Assembly (NCBI GenBank): GCA_964528595.1
Contig: CAZGTM010000031.1
Span: 1 to 42,343 of the forward strand
Reading direction: 5' to 3'
DNA length: 42,343 nucleotides
DNA from: CAYFKJ01 sp964528595
GTDB taxonomy: Bacteria > Pseudomonadota > Alphaproteobacteria > UBA2966
Shown: piece after piece, positions 22,351 to 31,758 of the stretch
Layout: the number at the start of each line of letters is the position of its first letter
Position numbering within the stretch: position 1 is the stretch's first letter
Translations under genes and position numbers: made by a program
The notes under the pieces: model-generated
What the model saw: the letters and a program-made list of their open reading frames with translations, nothing else
Database searches by the model: none
Told to the model about the DNA's origin: nothing

Positions 22351-23382
22351 ATGAAGACCAGATATTTCATGGCGGCCCTGTCCGCCTCCCTGCTGATCGC
22401 CGGAGCCGCCGAGGCGCGCGATCAGATCCGCATCGTCGGTTCCTCGACTGTGTTCCCGTTCGCCACCGCGGTGGCCGAAACCTTCGGCAAGACCACGTCG
22501 TTCAAGACGCCCGTGGTCGAAAGCACGGGCTCGGGCGGCGGTCTCAAGCTTTTCTGCGCCGGCAAGGGTGAACAGCATCCCGACATCACCAACGCTTCGC
22601 GCCGCATCAAGAGGTCCGAGGTCGAAAAATGCGCCAAGAACGGCGTCGGCAATGTCGTTGAAGTCAAGGTCGGTTATGACGGCATCATGATGGCCAACGA
22701 CAAATCGGCGCCAAGTTTTTCCCTCACACGGCGCGACGTCTTCCTGGCGCTGGCGCACAAGGTTCCCGCCGGCGAAGGCAAGCTGATCGACAACCCCTAC
22801 AAGACCTGGAAGGACGTCAATGCGGCCCTTCCCGCCGTCAAGATCGAGGTTATGGGGCCGCCCCCGACCTCCGGGACGCGCGACGCCTTTGCCGAGCTGG
22901 CGCTTGAAGGCGGTTGCAGGACCTTCCCCTGGATCAAGGCGATGAAGAAGAAAGACAAGAAAGCCTACAAGGCGCTTTGTCACACGATCCGTGAGGATGG
23001 CGCCTACATCGAAGCCGGGGAAAACGACAACCTGATCGTGCGCAAGCTGCAGACCAATCCCAATGCGCTCGGCGTTTTCGGCTTCAGCTTCCTCGATCAG
23101 AACGCCGACCTGATCAAAGGCAACCCCATGGACGGCAATCAGCCGACCTTCGAGAACATTGCCTCCGGCGACTATCCGGTCTCACGCCCGCTGTACTTCT
23201 ACGTCAAGGCGGCGCACACCGGCATGGTATCCGGCATCAAGGAATACCTTGCCGAATTCACCAGCGAGAAGGCCTGGGGCGAAGAGGGATACCTCACCGA
23301 CAAGGGCCTGATCCCGATGTCCGACGCCGAACGGCTTGATTGGAGTAAGCGGGCGCGTGGCCTTGTCAATCTCTCCATGTAG
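22351..23382 (+). CDS. pstS: phosphate ABC transporter substrate-binding protein PstS
   Basis: A 343-residue periplasmic phosphate-binding protein. The signal peptide MKTRYFMAALSASLLIAGAAEA is cleaved before RDQ. Ligand-contact motifs are IVGSSTVFPFATAVAE and ESTGSGGGLKLFC, and PPPTSGTRDAFAEL closes the phosphate site. Several lysines are present, as in the alphaproteobacterial PstS group. The start at 22351 has AGGAG upstream and gives a proper signal peptide; an upstream in-frame ATG is rejected. It is the first gene after the Pho box, and its 3' end overlaps the pstC reading frame. Confidence 0.95.
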   Translation: MKTRYFMAALSASLLIAGAAEARDQIRIVGSSTVFPFATAVAETFGKTTSFKTPVVESTGSGGGLKLFCAGKGEQHPDITNASRRIKRSEVEKCAKNGVGNVVEVKVGYDGIMMANDKSAPSFSLTRRDVFLALAHKVPAGEGKLIDNPYKTWKDVNAALPAVKIEVMGPPPTSGTRDAFAELALEGGCRTFPWIKAMKKKDKKAYKALCHTIREDGAYIEAGENDNLIVRKLQTNPNALGVFGFSFLDQNADLIKGNPMDGNQPTFENIASGDYPVSRPLYFYVKAAHTGMVSGIKEYLAEFTSEKAWGEEGYLTDKGLIPMSDAERLDWSKRARGLVNLSM

Positions 23383-24352
23383 TCCGGTTTACCCGGCGAC
23401 AGGAGGCCGCGGGTTTTCCGCGGCTTCCGTTGCGCGTCGGCGACGCCGGTTCGAGAAACTGGTCCTGACGGGCCTGATGGCCTGTTCGACCATTGCGGTG
23501 GCCGCAACGGTGGGGATCGTCCTTTCCCTGTTGTTCGAAGCCCTGCGATTTTTCGAAGCCGTGCCGTTCTGGGAATTTCTATTCGGTTTGGATTGGAGCC
23601 CGCAGACAGCCATCCGAGAAGATCAGGTGGGCTCCTCCGGCGCCTTCGGGGCGGTTCCCATTCTGGCCGGCACGGTCATGATCAGCCTGATCGCCCTGGC
23701 CGTTGCCGGGCCCATCGGCCTTCTGGCCGCCATTTTCCTGGCGGAGTATGCCCGAGCCAGAGTGAGAGCGGTGGTCAAACCTATATTGGAAGTCCTGGCG
23801 GGCATTCCCACGGTGGTCTATGGATTTTTCGCCGCTCTGATCGTTGCGCCCATGCTGCGCGGAGCGGGTGACGCCTCCGGCATCGAGATATCCTCGGAAA
23901 GCGCGCTGGCGGCCGGCGGCGTCATGGGCATGATGCTGATCCCCTTCATTTCCTCGCTCTCCGACGACGCCATATCCGCCGTCCCCCAGGCTTTGCGCGA
24001 TGCGGCGCTGGGACTAGGGGCGACCCAATCCGAAACCATCAAGCAGGTCATTCTGCCGGCTGCCTTGCCGGGAATCGCCGGCGGTTTTCTGCTTGCCGCA
24101 TCCAGGGCAGTGGGCGAGACCATGATCGTCGTGATGGCGGCGGGGCTGGCCGCCAATCTCTCCGCTAATCCCCTGCAGGCCATGACGACCGTGACCGTGC
24201 AGATGGTCGCCCTGCTGACTGGCGATCAGGAGTTCGATAGCCCCAAGACGCTGGCGGCGTTCGCCCTGGGGCTGGTGCTGTTTGCCGTGACGCTGGTGAT
24301 GAATGTGTTGGCCCACGCCGTGGTGAAGCGAAACCGGGAACGCTATGACTAA
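23357..24352 (+). CDS. pstC: phosphate ABC transporter permease PstC
   Basis: A ~331-residue inner-membrane permease with six predicted helices. The first is VLTGLMACSTIAVAATVGIVL and the ABC coupling (EAA) loop is ALRDAALGLGATQSETIKQVILP. LEVLAGIPTVVYGFFAAL and FDSPKTLAAFALGLVLF are typical PstC segments. The start is uncertain: GTG 23357 has a distant GGAG, TTG 23336 is possible, and both lie inside pstS. A perfect AGGAGG near 23400 has no start codon at the proper distance. Many alphaproteobacterial PstC proteins carry an extra ~130-residue N-terminal membrane region not present here. It overlaps pstA by 8 bp. Confidence 0.88.
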   Translation: MALSISPCSPVYPATGGRGFSAASVARRRRRFEKLVLTGLMACSTIAVAATVGIVLSLLFEALRFFEAVPFWEFLFGLDWSPQTAIREDQVGSSGAFGAVPILAGTVMISLIALAVAGPIGLLAAIFLAEYARARVRAVVKPILEVLAGIPTVVYGFFAALIVAPMLRGAGDASGIEISSESALAAGGVMGMMLIPFISSLSDDAISAVPQALRDAALGLGATQSETIKQVILPAALPGIAGGFLLAASRAVGETMIVVMAAGLAANLSANPLQAMTTVTVQMVALLTGDQEFDSPKTLAAFALGLVLFAVTLVMNVLAHAVVKRNRERYD

Positions 24353-25601
24353 CGCCGCATCGAATACAGCGCGACGGGTCGAGGCCGGTTTGGCGCGACG
24401 TTATAGCGCTGAAAATCGCTTCCGCCTTTACGGCATCGCCGCCATCGCCGGGGCGATCGGTTTTCTCGCCGTGCTGCTGGGCAGCGTGGCCTGGAACGGC
24501 GTCTCGGCTTTCCGCCAAACCTTCGTGGCGCTCGATATCACTTTCGAGGATAAGGCCATCGCCTCGAACGACTACCAGTCGCTGGTCAAGAAATCGCTGA
24601 GGTTGATGTTCCCCGAGGTGACATCCCGGCGCGACAAGCGGCGGCTATACAAACTCATGAGTTCGGGTGCGGGCTATGACTTGCGGGACATGTTGGTGGC
24701 CGAACCCGCGTTGGCAAACCGGACAAAAACCATCTGGCTGGTCGCGTCGGACGACGTCGACATGCTGATCAAGGGCAAGATCCGGCGCGACGTACCGGCC
24801 GCCGAACGCCGTCTGAACGACAAGGAAATCGGCTGGGTTGACCGGCTCATCGCCGACGACCGCGTCGAGACGCGGTTCAATACCCGTTTCTTCACATCGG
24901 GCGATTCGAGGGAGCCGGAACTGGCGGGCATCCTCTCGGCCCTGATGGGGTCGGTCCTGAGCTTGACCGTCTGCTTCCTGCTCTCCTTTCCCATCGGCGT
25001 GTTGACGGCCGTCTATCTCGAAGAGTTCGCGCCGAAAAACCGCTTTACCGAACTGATCGAGATCAACATCAACAATCTGGCCGCCGTGCCGTCCATCGTA
25101 TTCGGCCTTCTGGGATTGGCGATTTTCCTCAATGTCTTCGGCCTGCCCCGGTCCGCCCCCCTGGTGGGCGGCATGGTTCTGGCGCTGATGACGCTGCCGA
25201 CGATTATTATCGCGGGACGCGCCGCATTGAAAGCCGTGCCACCGTCGATCCGCGAGGCTGCATTAGGCGTGGGCGCAAGTCCCCTGCAGGCGGTTTTCCA
25301 CCATGCCCTGCCGTTGGCCATGCCCGGCATGCTGACGGGCACGATTATCGGCATGGCGCAGGCTTTGGGCGAAACGGCGCCGTTGCTGATCATCGGCATG
25401 GTGGCTTTCGTCGTCGACGTTCCCGCCGGCTTCGTTGAACCCGCAACGGCGTTGCCGGTGCAAATTTTTCTCTGGGCGGACAGTCCGGAACGGGCCTTTG
25501 TCGAGCGCACCTCGGCGGCCATCATCGTATTGCTGTCGTTCCTCATCATCATGAATTTGACGGCCATCGTGATGCGCAGGAAATTCGAACGGAATTGGTA
25601 A
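24345..25601 (+). CDS. pstA: phosphate ABC transporter permease PstA, long form
   Basis: A 418-residue permease partner of PstC. TM1 (RLYGIAAIAGAIGFLAVLLGSVAW) is followed by a large periplasmic insertion of about 140 residues (roughly 55-195). The five-helix permease core then follows, with the EAA loop SIREAALGVGASPLQAVFHHALPLAMPG. E. coli PstA is near 296 residues; the insertion is common in alphaproteobacteria. The ATG overlaps the pstC end by 8 bp, and pstB starts 2 bp after the stop. Translation coupling along the operon is evident. Confidence 0.93.
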   Translation: MTNAASNTARRVEAGLARRYSAENRFRLYGIAAIAGAIGFLAVLLGSVAWNGVSAFRQTFVALDITFEDKAIASNDYQSLVKKSLRLMFPEVTSRRDKRRLYKLMSSGAGYDLRDMLVAEPALANRTKTIWLVASDDVDMLIKGKIRRDVPAAERRLNDKEIGWVDRLIADDRVETRFNTRFFTSGDSREPELAGILSALMGSVLSLTVCFLLSFPIGVLTAVYLEEFAPKNRFTELIEININNLAAVPSIVFGLLGLAIFLNVFGLPRSAPLVGGMVLALMTLPTIIIAGRAALKAVPPSIREAALGVGASPLQAVFHHALPLAMPGMLTGTIIGMAQALGETAPLLIIGMVAFVVDVPAGFVEPATALPVQIFLWADSPERAFVERTSAAIIVLLSFLIIMNLTAIVMRRKFERNW

Positions 25602-25602
25602 G

Positions 25603-26418
25603 ATGGACGGTATGACAAGCGTTGCCGTGGAAGTCCCGGAGGCACCCGGGCCGGAAGCGCAAAAAATCAAGATCGCGGCCCGCCAGGTCGAGGTCTACTA
25701 CGGTGATAAAAGAGCCTTGAACGGCATCGACCTGGATATTCCGGCTAACCGCGTGACGGCATTGATCGGACCATCGGGTTGTGGCAAATCGACTTTTCTG
25801 CGCTGCCTCAACCGCATGAACGATGTTATCGAAGGTTGCCGCGTGGAAGGCTCGATCAAGATGGACGCGGAAGATATATACGTCCGCGGCATCGATGTCG
25901 TGCACCTCCGGGCGCGCGTCGGCATGGTCTTTCAGAAACCGAACCCGTTTCCCAAATCGGTCTACGACAACGTGGCCTATGGCGCGCATATTCATCGGCT
26001 GACGGACAGTAAGCCCCAGTTGGATGAACTTGTCTCGACCAGTCTTGAACAGGCAGGCCTGATCGACGAGGTTCGCGATCGCCTCGACGCGCCGGCGACC
26101 AGCCTTTCCGGCGGCCAGCAGCAGCGCCTGTGCATCGCCCGCGCGATCGCGGTCCAGCCCGAAGTCATCCTGATGGATGAGCCCTGTTCGGCGCTCGATC
26201 CCATTGCCACGGCCAAGGTCGAGGAACTCATTGACGAGTTGAAACAAAACTACACGATTGTCATTGTGACCCATTCGATGCAGCAGGCAGCAAGGGTGTC
26301 GCAACGGACGGCGTTCTTCCACCTCGGTGACCTGGTCGAACAGGGCGAGACGGAACAGATATTCACCAACCCGCGCGACCGGCGTACCGAGGCGTACGTC
26401 ACCGGCCGGATCGGCTAG
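25603..26418 (+). CDS. pstB: phosphate ABC transporter ATP-binding protein PstB
   Basis: A 271-residue ATPase powering phosphate import. Walker A is GPSGCGKST (56-64), the Q-loop is MVFQKPNPFPKSVYDNVAYG, the signature is LSGGQQQRLCIARA, Walker B is EVILMDEPCSALDP, and the switch is VTHSMQQAARVS. NRMNDVIEGCRVEGSI and the PNPFPKS stretch identify PstB specifically. It begins 2 bp after pstA, and phoU follows after 29 bp. Confidence 0.97.
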   Translation: MDGMTSVAVEVPEAPGPEAQKIKIAARQVEVYYGDKRALNGIDLDIPANRVTALIGPSGCGKSTFLRCLNRMNDVIEGCRVEGSIKMDAEDIYVRGIDVVHLRARVGMVFQKPNPFPKSVYDNVAYGAHIHRLTDSKPQLDELVSTSLEQAGLIDEVRDRLDAPATSLSGGQQQRLCIARAIAVQPEVILMDEPCSALDPIATAKVEELIDELKQNYTIVIVTHSMQQAARVSQRTAFFHLGDLVEQGETEQIFTNPRDRRTEAYVTGRIG

Positions 26419-26447
26419 CGGCGAAAGGAGGGCGGGGAGCCCAAACC

Positions 26448-27185
26448 ATGGAAAACAGCGACCACATCGTCAAATCCTATGATGAGGAACTTGGCCAACT
26501 CGACAACATGATCGCCGAGATGGGTGGCATGGCCGAGGCACAGCTTGCCGACGCCGTTCAGGCATTAGTCCGGAGGGACACCGAATTTGCCGCCTCGGTG
26601 GTCGAAGGCGACCGCCGCATCGATGCCATGGAAACCGAAATCGATTTGTTCACGGTGCGGCTGCTGGCGTTGCGCCAGCCGCTGGCCGACGATCTTCGGG
26701 TGGTTATCGCGGCGCTCAAGATCTCCGCCAACCTGGAGCGGATCGGCGACTATGCCAAAAACGTGGCCAAGCGTACGGGCGTGCTGGGGCAAAATCCTGC
26801 CATGGCCAGCGCCACGGGCACCATTGTCCGTATGAGCGCCATCGTCCAATCGATGATCACCAACGTATTGGATGCCTTTATCTCGCGTGACGCTCAGGCG
26901 GCGGAGGATGTGCGCCTGCGTGACCAGGAAGTCGACCATCTCCACACCAGCCTGTTCCGCGAACTGCTGACCTACATGATGGAAGATCCGCGGAATATTA
27001 CAGCCTGTACGCATCTCTTGTTCATCGCCAAGAACGTCGAGCGCATCGGCGACCACGCCACGGGCATCGCCGAACAGGTCTATTTTATGGTGACGGGCAG
27101 AATGCCTGAGGCCGAACGGCCCAAGGGCGACGAGAGCAGCGTGATTACGCTCGCGCCGACCGAGAACGAAGCCGAGGGCAAATAG
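26448..27185 (+). CDS. phoU: phosphate signalling regulator PhoU
   Basis: A 245-residue protein of two PhoU helical bundles. Each carries the E/DxxxD metal-binding signature: LERIGDYAKNVAKR in the first and VERIGDHATGIAEQVYFMVTGR in the second. PhoU links the state of the PstSCAB transporter to PhoR and represses the Pho response when phosphate is ample. The C-terminal tail is acidic and variable. It precedes phoB with a 3-bp gap. Confidence 0.96.
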   Translation: MENSDHIVKSYDEELGQLDNMIAEMGGMAEAQLADAVQALVRRDTEFAASVVEGDRRIDAMETEIDLFTVRLLALRQPLADDLRVVIAALKISANLERIGDYAKNVAKRTGVLGQNPAMASATGTIVRMSAIVQSMITNVLDAFISRDAQAAEDVRLRDQEVDHLHTSLFRELLTYMMEDPRNITACTHLLFIAKNVERIGDHATGIAEQVYFMVTGRMPEAERPKGDESSVITLAPTENEAEGK

Positions 27186-27188
27186 GCA

Positions 27189-27878
27189 ATGTCCGCGTCC
27201 ATCCTGATTGTTGAAGACGAACCGGCCCAGGTCGAGGTGTTGCGCTACAATCTCGAGCAATCGGGATTTGAGGTCGAGGTTGCTGGCGACGGCGCCACGG
27301 CTTTAGCCGCCGTCGGCGAAAATCTGCCCGATCTCATCGTCTTGGACTGGATGCTGCCGGAGATTTCCGGCATTGAAGTCTGCCGCCGCCTCAGGGCGCG
27401 CGATGAAACGCGAACCCTGCCCGTGATCATGCTGACCGCGCGCGGTGAGGAGGATGACAGGGTGCGGGGGTTGGAAATCGGGGCCGACGATTATGTAGTC
27501 AAACCCTACTCGCCGGCGGAGATGGTCGCCCGCGTGCGGGCCTTGTTGCGGCGCGCCGACCCGGCTCAACTCAGCGAAACGCTCGAATATGCCGACATCT
27601 CGATGGACCTGGCGGCGCACAAGGTTCACCGCGACGGTGTGCCGCTGAAACTGGGTCCGACAGAGTTCAAGCTGCTGCGCGTGTTCATGGAGCGACCGGG
27701 CCGCGTCCTCAGCCGTGAGCGCTTGCTCGATCTGGTGTGGGGCAGTGGCGTCTATGTCGAGGACCGCACCGTCGACGCCCATGTCGGCAGATTGCGCAAG
27801 GCGCTCAACGCCGGCGGAAAGACCGATCTCCTAAGAACCGTCCGGGGTGTAGGCTACGCGCTCGACGCTTCAGCCTGA
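27189..27878 (+). CDS. phoB: phosphate regulon response regulator PhoB
   Basis: A 229-residue OmpR/PhoB-type regulator. The receiver domain has the acidic VEDE, phosphoacceptor D53 in IVLDWMLPEISG, VIMLTARGEE and YVVKPYSPAEM. The winged helix (about 130-225) has LGPTEFKLLRVFMERPGRVLSR and ends TVRGVGYALD. It should bind the Pho box before pstS and so control its own operon. Its last 25 bp overlap the convergent membrane PAS kinase gene, giving antisense 3' ends. Confidence 0.96.
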   Translation: MSASILIVEDEPAQVEVLRYNLEQSGFEVEVAGDGATALAAVGENLPDLIVLDWMLPEISGIEVCRRLRARDETRTLPVIMLTARGEEDDRVRGLEIGADDYVVKPYSPAEMVARVRALLRRADPAQLSETLEYADISMDLAAHKVHRDGVPLKLGPTEFKLLRVFMERPGRVLSRERLLDLVWGSGVYVEDRTVDAHVGRLRKALNAGGKTDLLRTVRGVGYALDASA

Positions 27879-29638
27879 GTTCGATCCGGCTCGCTAGCGG
27901 TCCCGTCCGCCGGCAGGTCGATCCAAAATGTCGAGCCGGTCCCCGGGGTGCTTTCAAAGCCGATTTCGCCCTCCATCATTTCGACCAATCGTTTGCAGAT
28001 GGTCAGGCCGATGCCGGTGCCTTCGACCGACGAGGTTTCGGCGCCCAGGCGGTTGAACGGTTCAAAAACCATTCCCTGCTTGTCCTTGGGGATCCCGTTT
28101 CCGCTGTCGCTCACGGACAGCCGAATGGTGCCGTTTGGGTTGACGCCGTAATCAAGCGTGACGCTGCCGTGCTCCCGGTTGTATTTAACGGCGTTGCTGA
28201 GGAGGTTCAGCAATACTTGGCGTAGCCGCGTCGCATCAGCCCGGACATGCGGCGTTTCACCGGCCGGCGGCAGGATCACCTTGATTTCGCGGCTGGCCGC
28301 CAGGGCTTCGGCCAGGGCCAGGCTGTCCTTCAGGACCTGGCCGACGGAAATACCTTCGACGGAAATTTCCATATCGCCGCCTTCGATCCGGGCAAGATCA
28401 AGCACCTGGTCGATCAGGTCGAGCAGATGTTTCCCTGCGCCGAGGATCTGGTCGACCGATTCCTGTTGGAGATCGACCAAGGGCAGTTCCTTGTCGGTGT
28501 TCATCAATTGGGCAAAACCCAGGATCGCATTGAGCGGCGTGCGCAGTTCGTGGCTCATGCTGGAAAGGAATTCCGTCTTTGCCGAACTGGCCGCTTCGGC
28601 GGCATCCCGGGCGTTGCGCAATTCCTCCTGAATGATCAACAGATCCGAAATGTCATAGACCCAGGAGAGAATGGCGTCGACGCCGCCGGATGAATATCTC
28701 TCCCATGTTACCCAAGCCCGGAAGGTGGAGCCGTCGATGCGGCGAAATTCGATCTCTTGGTTCACGATCCGCCCTTCGCGGTCGAATTTGGTTCGCAGTT
28801 CGTCCCGCTTTTCAGCGTCGACATAGAATTCCGCGGCGTTCCTGCCTTTCATGTCGTCGATTGTGGTGCCGAAGAGAAAGGAGTTGCGGTTGTTGGCGAA
28901 GATGATTTCGCCGTTTTCGATGTCCGTCATGGCCACGCCGAACGGGCTTGAATGCAGGATATCGCGCAGCCGCCGTTCACTGCTGGCCACGTGCTCCATC
29001 ATTTTGTCCCGTTCGAGATTGACGCGCACCCGTTCGAGAAAGTCATTGTAGGTCTTGTTGGCCAACTGGAACGTGGCACCTGCGTAAAAGATCATCATCA
29101 CGCCCATCACGGTGGTAATCGGTTGGCCGTGGAGAAATAGGCCGAGCGCCAGAGGGAACGTGCTGAGCCAGATGTAGGCGTAGCTGGAGGATAGCGCCGG
29201 CGACATCCAGACCGCGGCGCCGGCGGCCTGCCCGCCGATGACGAACGCCAGGAACACGTGGTGCAGGATCGAACCCTGCAGGGCCAGCCCCAGACCGGCC
29301 ATGCCCCACAATGCACCACCCAGCCCCGACCACACGGTGGAGCGCACGATGGAACGCCTTTTGATGGCCTTGGGTGGGGGGCGGTTTTTGTTCCGGTACC
29401 AGGAAAATAGTCTTTCGACCGAGACCACGACCGTAAAACCGGTCCAAGCCAGCAGCAGCCAGAGCGGCACCAGGCCCTGGCACAGAAATGCCGCCAGCAG
29501 CGCGTTGATCACGTTGGCGATCGACATGGTCGGGACAGCTGCGGCGATTTGGATGAACTGCTGCCGCCGCACTTCGGCGCCCAACGCCGTCGGGTCGTCG
29601 GGGATGCCCGGCCACAAAAACCGAATGACGGCGTTCAT
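27854..29638 (-). CDS. membrane PAS histidine kinase, orphan
   Basis: A 594-residue sensor kinase. About six transmembrane helices fill residues 28-195 (e.g. LVPLWLLLAWTGFTVVVSV, HHVFLAFVIGGQAAGAAVW). A linker helix follows, then a PAS domain (225-335, LHSSPFGVAMTDIENGEIIF). HisKA has H363 in FLSSMSHELRTPLNAILGFA, and the HATPase domain has NLLSNAVKYN, VSDSGNGIP and GTGIGLTI. The N-terminal helix block resembles other multi-pass sensor regions of unknown ligand. The ATG at 29638 is preferred; the open frame extends to 29677 without a clear ribosome site. No receiver gene is adjacent. Its 3' end overlaps phoB by 25 bp. Confidence 0.9.
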   Translation of the reverse strand: MNAVIRFLWPGIPDDPTALGAEVRRQQFIQIAAAVPTMSIANVINALLAAFLCQGLVPLWLLLAWTGFTVVVSVERLFSWYRNKNRPPPKAIKRRSIVRSTVWSGLGGALWGMAGLGLALQGSILHHVFLAFVIGGQAAGAAVWMSPALSSSYAYIWLSTFPLALGLFLHGQPITTVMGVMMIFYAGATFQLANKTYNDFLERVRVNLERDKMMEHVASSERRLRDILHSSPFGVAMTDIENGEIIFANNRNSFLFGTTIDDMKGRNAAEFYVDAEKRDELRTKFDREGRIVNQEIEFRRIDGSTFRAWVTWERYSSGGVDAILSWVYDISDLLIIQEELRNARDAAEAASSAKTEFLSSMSHELRTPLNAILGFAQLMNTDKELPLVDLQQESVDQILGAGKHLLDLIDQVLDLARIEGGDMEISVEGISVGQVLKDSLALAEALAASREIKVILPPAGETPHVRADATRLRQVLLNLLSNAVKYNREHGSVTLDYGVNPNGTIRLSVSDSGNGIPKDKQGMVFEPFNRLGAETSSVEGTGIGLTICKRLVEMMEGEIGFESTPGTGSTFWIDLPADGTASEPDRTQAEASSA

Positions 29639-30022
29639 GCTTTTTCCCGCAAGGTCTACACGAGCAGTGTCCCGCAAAGGGAGGATAGCGCCGAATGGGT
29701 TAATGTGTCTCCCAAGATAGCGTACAGGAAGATAGGTGGCTCGGGCCTTCCAGCGAGGACAATCGGCATCCGGTCCGGTGAACGTTAATACCCCGCTTGG
29801 GAAGGGTAACGAAAAAATCGTCCGGATATCCTATTGACTCGGCTCCATCCAAGCGGGAACATCGGGGCCAATCACGCTCCGGTTCGGAGGACGTTTGTCC
29901 TGGCGGACTGGATTACTGGCCGTCGTTCGGGGGGTGCCGATAGTGGCAACCGCGGTCGAAGGCATTTTTTCTAAATAAGCCGGCGCCAGAACCGGCAGGA
30001 ACATGCAGGGAGAAAACCAATC
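29639..30022. other. 384-bp intergenic region before the peptide transporter operon
   Basis: No gene is visible. It must hold the promoters of the leftward PAS kinase and the rightward binding-protein gene. A TTGACT occurs at 29834-29839, but no convincing -10 element follows at the expected distance. The region ends in an AGGGAG ribosome site before 30023. No Pho box or clear dyad was seen. Confidence 0.5.
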
Positions 30023-31648
30023 ATGAAATTAAAAACAGTGGCCGCAACGCTGGCCATTAGCGCCGCCGTGGCGCTTTCGGCTCAGGCCAAGGAGCTCAAA
30101 TTCGCCTTCCAAGGCACATTGAACTCGTTCGATCCGTACAACCTCAATGAGACCTTCCATCTCGGCACCCAAGGCAACGTCTACGAAGGCCTGATCCGCC
30201 GCGGCGCCGACATGAAAATCGAGCCGGCGCTGGCGACGAGTTGGGAGGTGATTTCACCGACCCAATGGCGTTTCCATCTGCGCAAGGGCGTCAAGTACCA
30301 CAACGGCAACCCCTTTACCGCCGATGACGTGGTCTTTTCCGCCACCCGCGCCAGGGCCGAAGGCTCTGACGTCAAGACCCGCGTGGCCGCCGACACCAAG
30401 GTCGTGAAGGTCGACGATCACACGGTCGATTTCATCACCGCCAAGCCCAACCCCATCATTCATTTCGAATGGGGTACCTGGTACATCCTGGATAAGGAAT
30501 GGACCGAGGCGAACAACGCGGTCAGCCCGCAAAACGTCGGCGGCACCGAAGAGAACTATGCCACGCGCCACGCCAATGGCACGGGCCCGTTCAAGTTGGT
30601 CAGCCACGAAACCGGCGTCAAGACGGTGTTCGAGGTCAATCCCAACTGGTGGGACAACGCCAACAAGGAGCACAATCTGACCAAGGTGGTGTTCACCCCG
30701 ATCGGCCAGGACGCTACCCGCGTTGCGGCCTTGCTTTCGGGGCAGGTCGACATGGCCTATCCCATCGCCGTGCAGGACCAGAAGCGGGTCGACGGCAATG
30801 CCGGCACGTCCATGCTGGTAGGACCGGAACTGCGGACGATTTTCCTCGGCTTCGACCAGCATGCCGATGAACTGCTGCATTCCAACGTCAAGGGCAAGAA
30901 CCCGTTCAAGGACAAGCGCGTCCGTGAAGCCTTCTTCCGCGCCATCGATATCAAGGCGATCCAGAAGAAGGTGATGCGGGGTCTCTCGGAGCCGTCATCG
31001 CTGATGATCGCGCCGAGCCTGACGCCGATCAGCGCCACGCACTTCAAACGCCTTGACTTCGATCCCGGCATGGCCAAGAAGCTGCTGGGCGACGCCGGTT
31101 ACGGCGGTGGCTTTGAAGTCGGTATGGACTGCCCGAACGACCGCTACGTCAACGACGAAGCGATCTGCACGGCCGTCGTATCCATGCTTGCCAAGGTCGG
31201 CATCAAGGTGAACCTGCTGGCCCAACCGAAAGCCAAGTACTTCCCGAAGATCCTGGCGCCGAACCTCGACGTCAGCTTCTTCCTGCTTGGCTGGACGCCG
31301 GGTAGCCTGGATAGCTGGAACGTCCTGCACAACCTGCACGGTTGCCCGAACCTCGCGGACGGCGGCCCGATCTGGAAGAAGGACGAGCGCAACAAGATCA
31401 GCCGCGGCAAGTTCAACATCGGCGGTTACTGCAACCCCGAGGTCGACAAGCTGACGGCCATGATCTTGAGCGAAACCGACAAAGGCAAGCGCGACGCCAT
31501 GATCGAAAAGGCATGGGGCATGACGATCAACGACATCGCCCACATTCCGTTGCATCAGCAGGCGTTGTCCTGGGGCAAGGCCGACAAGGTCAGCCTCAAG
31601 CAGCGGGCGGATAACCAGTTCGCCTGGCGCCACGTCATGATGAAGTAA
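30023..31648 (+). CDS. dppA: dipeptide/oligopeptide ABC transporter substrate-binding protein
   Basis: A 541-residue periplasmic binding protein of the family-5 (SBP_bac_5) cluster. The signal peptide MKLKTVAATLAISAAVALSAQA leads into KELKFAFQGTLNSFDPYNL. YEGLIRRGADMKIEPALATS and WRFHLRKGVKYHNGNPFTAD are the family hallmark segments. TGPFKLVSHETG and the DKRVREAFFRAIDIKAIQKK helix also fit. It binds peptides, opines, nickel complexes or related ligands; the exact ligand cannot be read off. A strong hairpin terminator follows directly, so this gene should be made in excess over the permease genes downstream. Confidence 0.92.
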   Translation: MKLKTVAATLAISAAVALSAQAKELKFAFQGTLNSFDPYNLNETFHLGTQGNVYEGLIRRGADMKIEPALATSWEVISPTQWRFHLRKGVKYHNGNPFTADDVVFSATRARAEGSDVKTRVAADTKVVKVDDHTVDFITAKPNPIIHFEWGTWYILDKEWTEANNAVSPQNVGGTEENYATRHANGTGPFKLVSHETGVKTVFEVNPNWWDNANKEHNLTKVVFTPIGQDATRVAALLSGQVDMAYPIAVQDQKRVDGNAGTSMLVGPELRTIFLGFDQHADELLHSNVKGKNPFKDKRVREAFFRAIDIKAIQKKVMRGLSEPSSLMIAPSLTPISATHFKRLDFDPGMAKKLLGDAGYGGGFEVGMDCPNDRYVNDEAICTAVVSMLAKVGIKVNLLAQPKAKYFPKILAPNLDVSFFLLGWTPGSLDSWNVLHNLHGCPNLADGGPIWKKDERNKISRGKFNIGGYCNPEVDKLTAMILSETDKGKRDAMIEKAWGMTINDIAHIPLHQQALSWGKADKVSLKQRADNQFAWRHVMMK

Positions 31649-31674
31649 TCCAGGATTACTGAATCGAACTCTCG

Positions 31675-31710
31675 CCCGGACCCCGATTTGATCGGGGTCC
31701 GGGTTTCTTT
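31675..31710 (+). terminator. strong intra-operon rho-independent terminator
   Basis: CCCGGACCCCGAT (31675-31687) pairs perfectly with ATCGGGGTCCGGG (31691-31703) around a TTG loop, followed by TTTCTTT. The 13-bp GC-rich stem sits 26 bp after the binding-protein stop and 55 bp before the permease gene. It probably allows partial read-through and sets a high ratio of binding protein to permease. Confidence 0.88.
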
Positions 31711-31758
31711 CTCGAACACAGTTGATCGCATGAACAATCCCATGCACATTGGCGCCAA

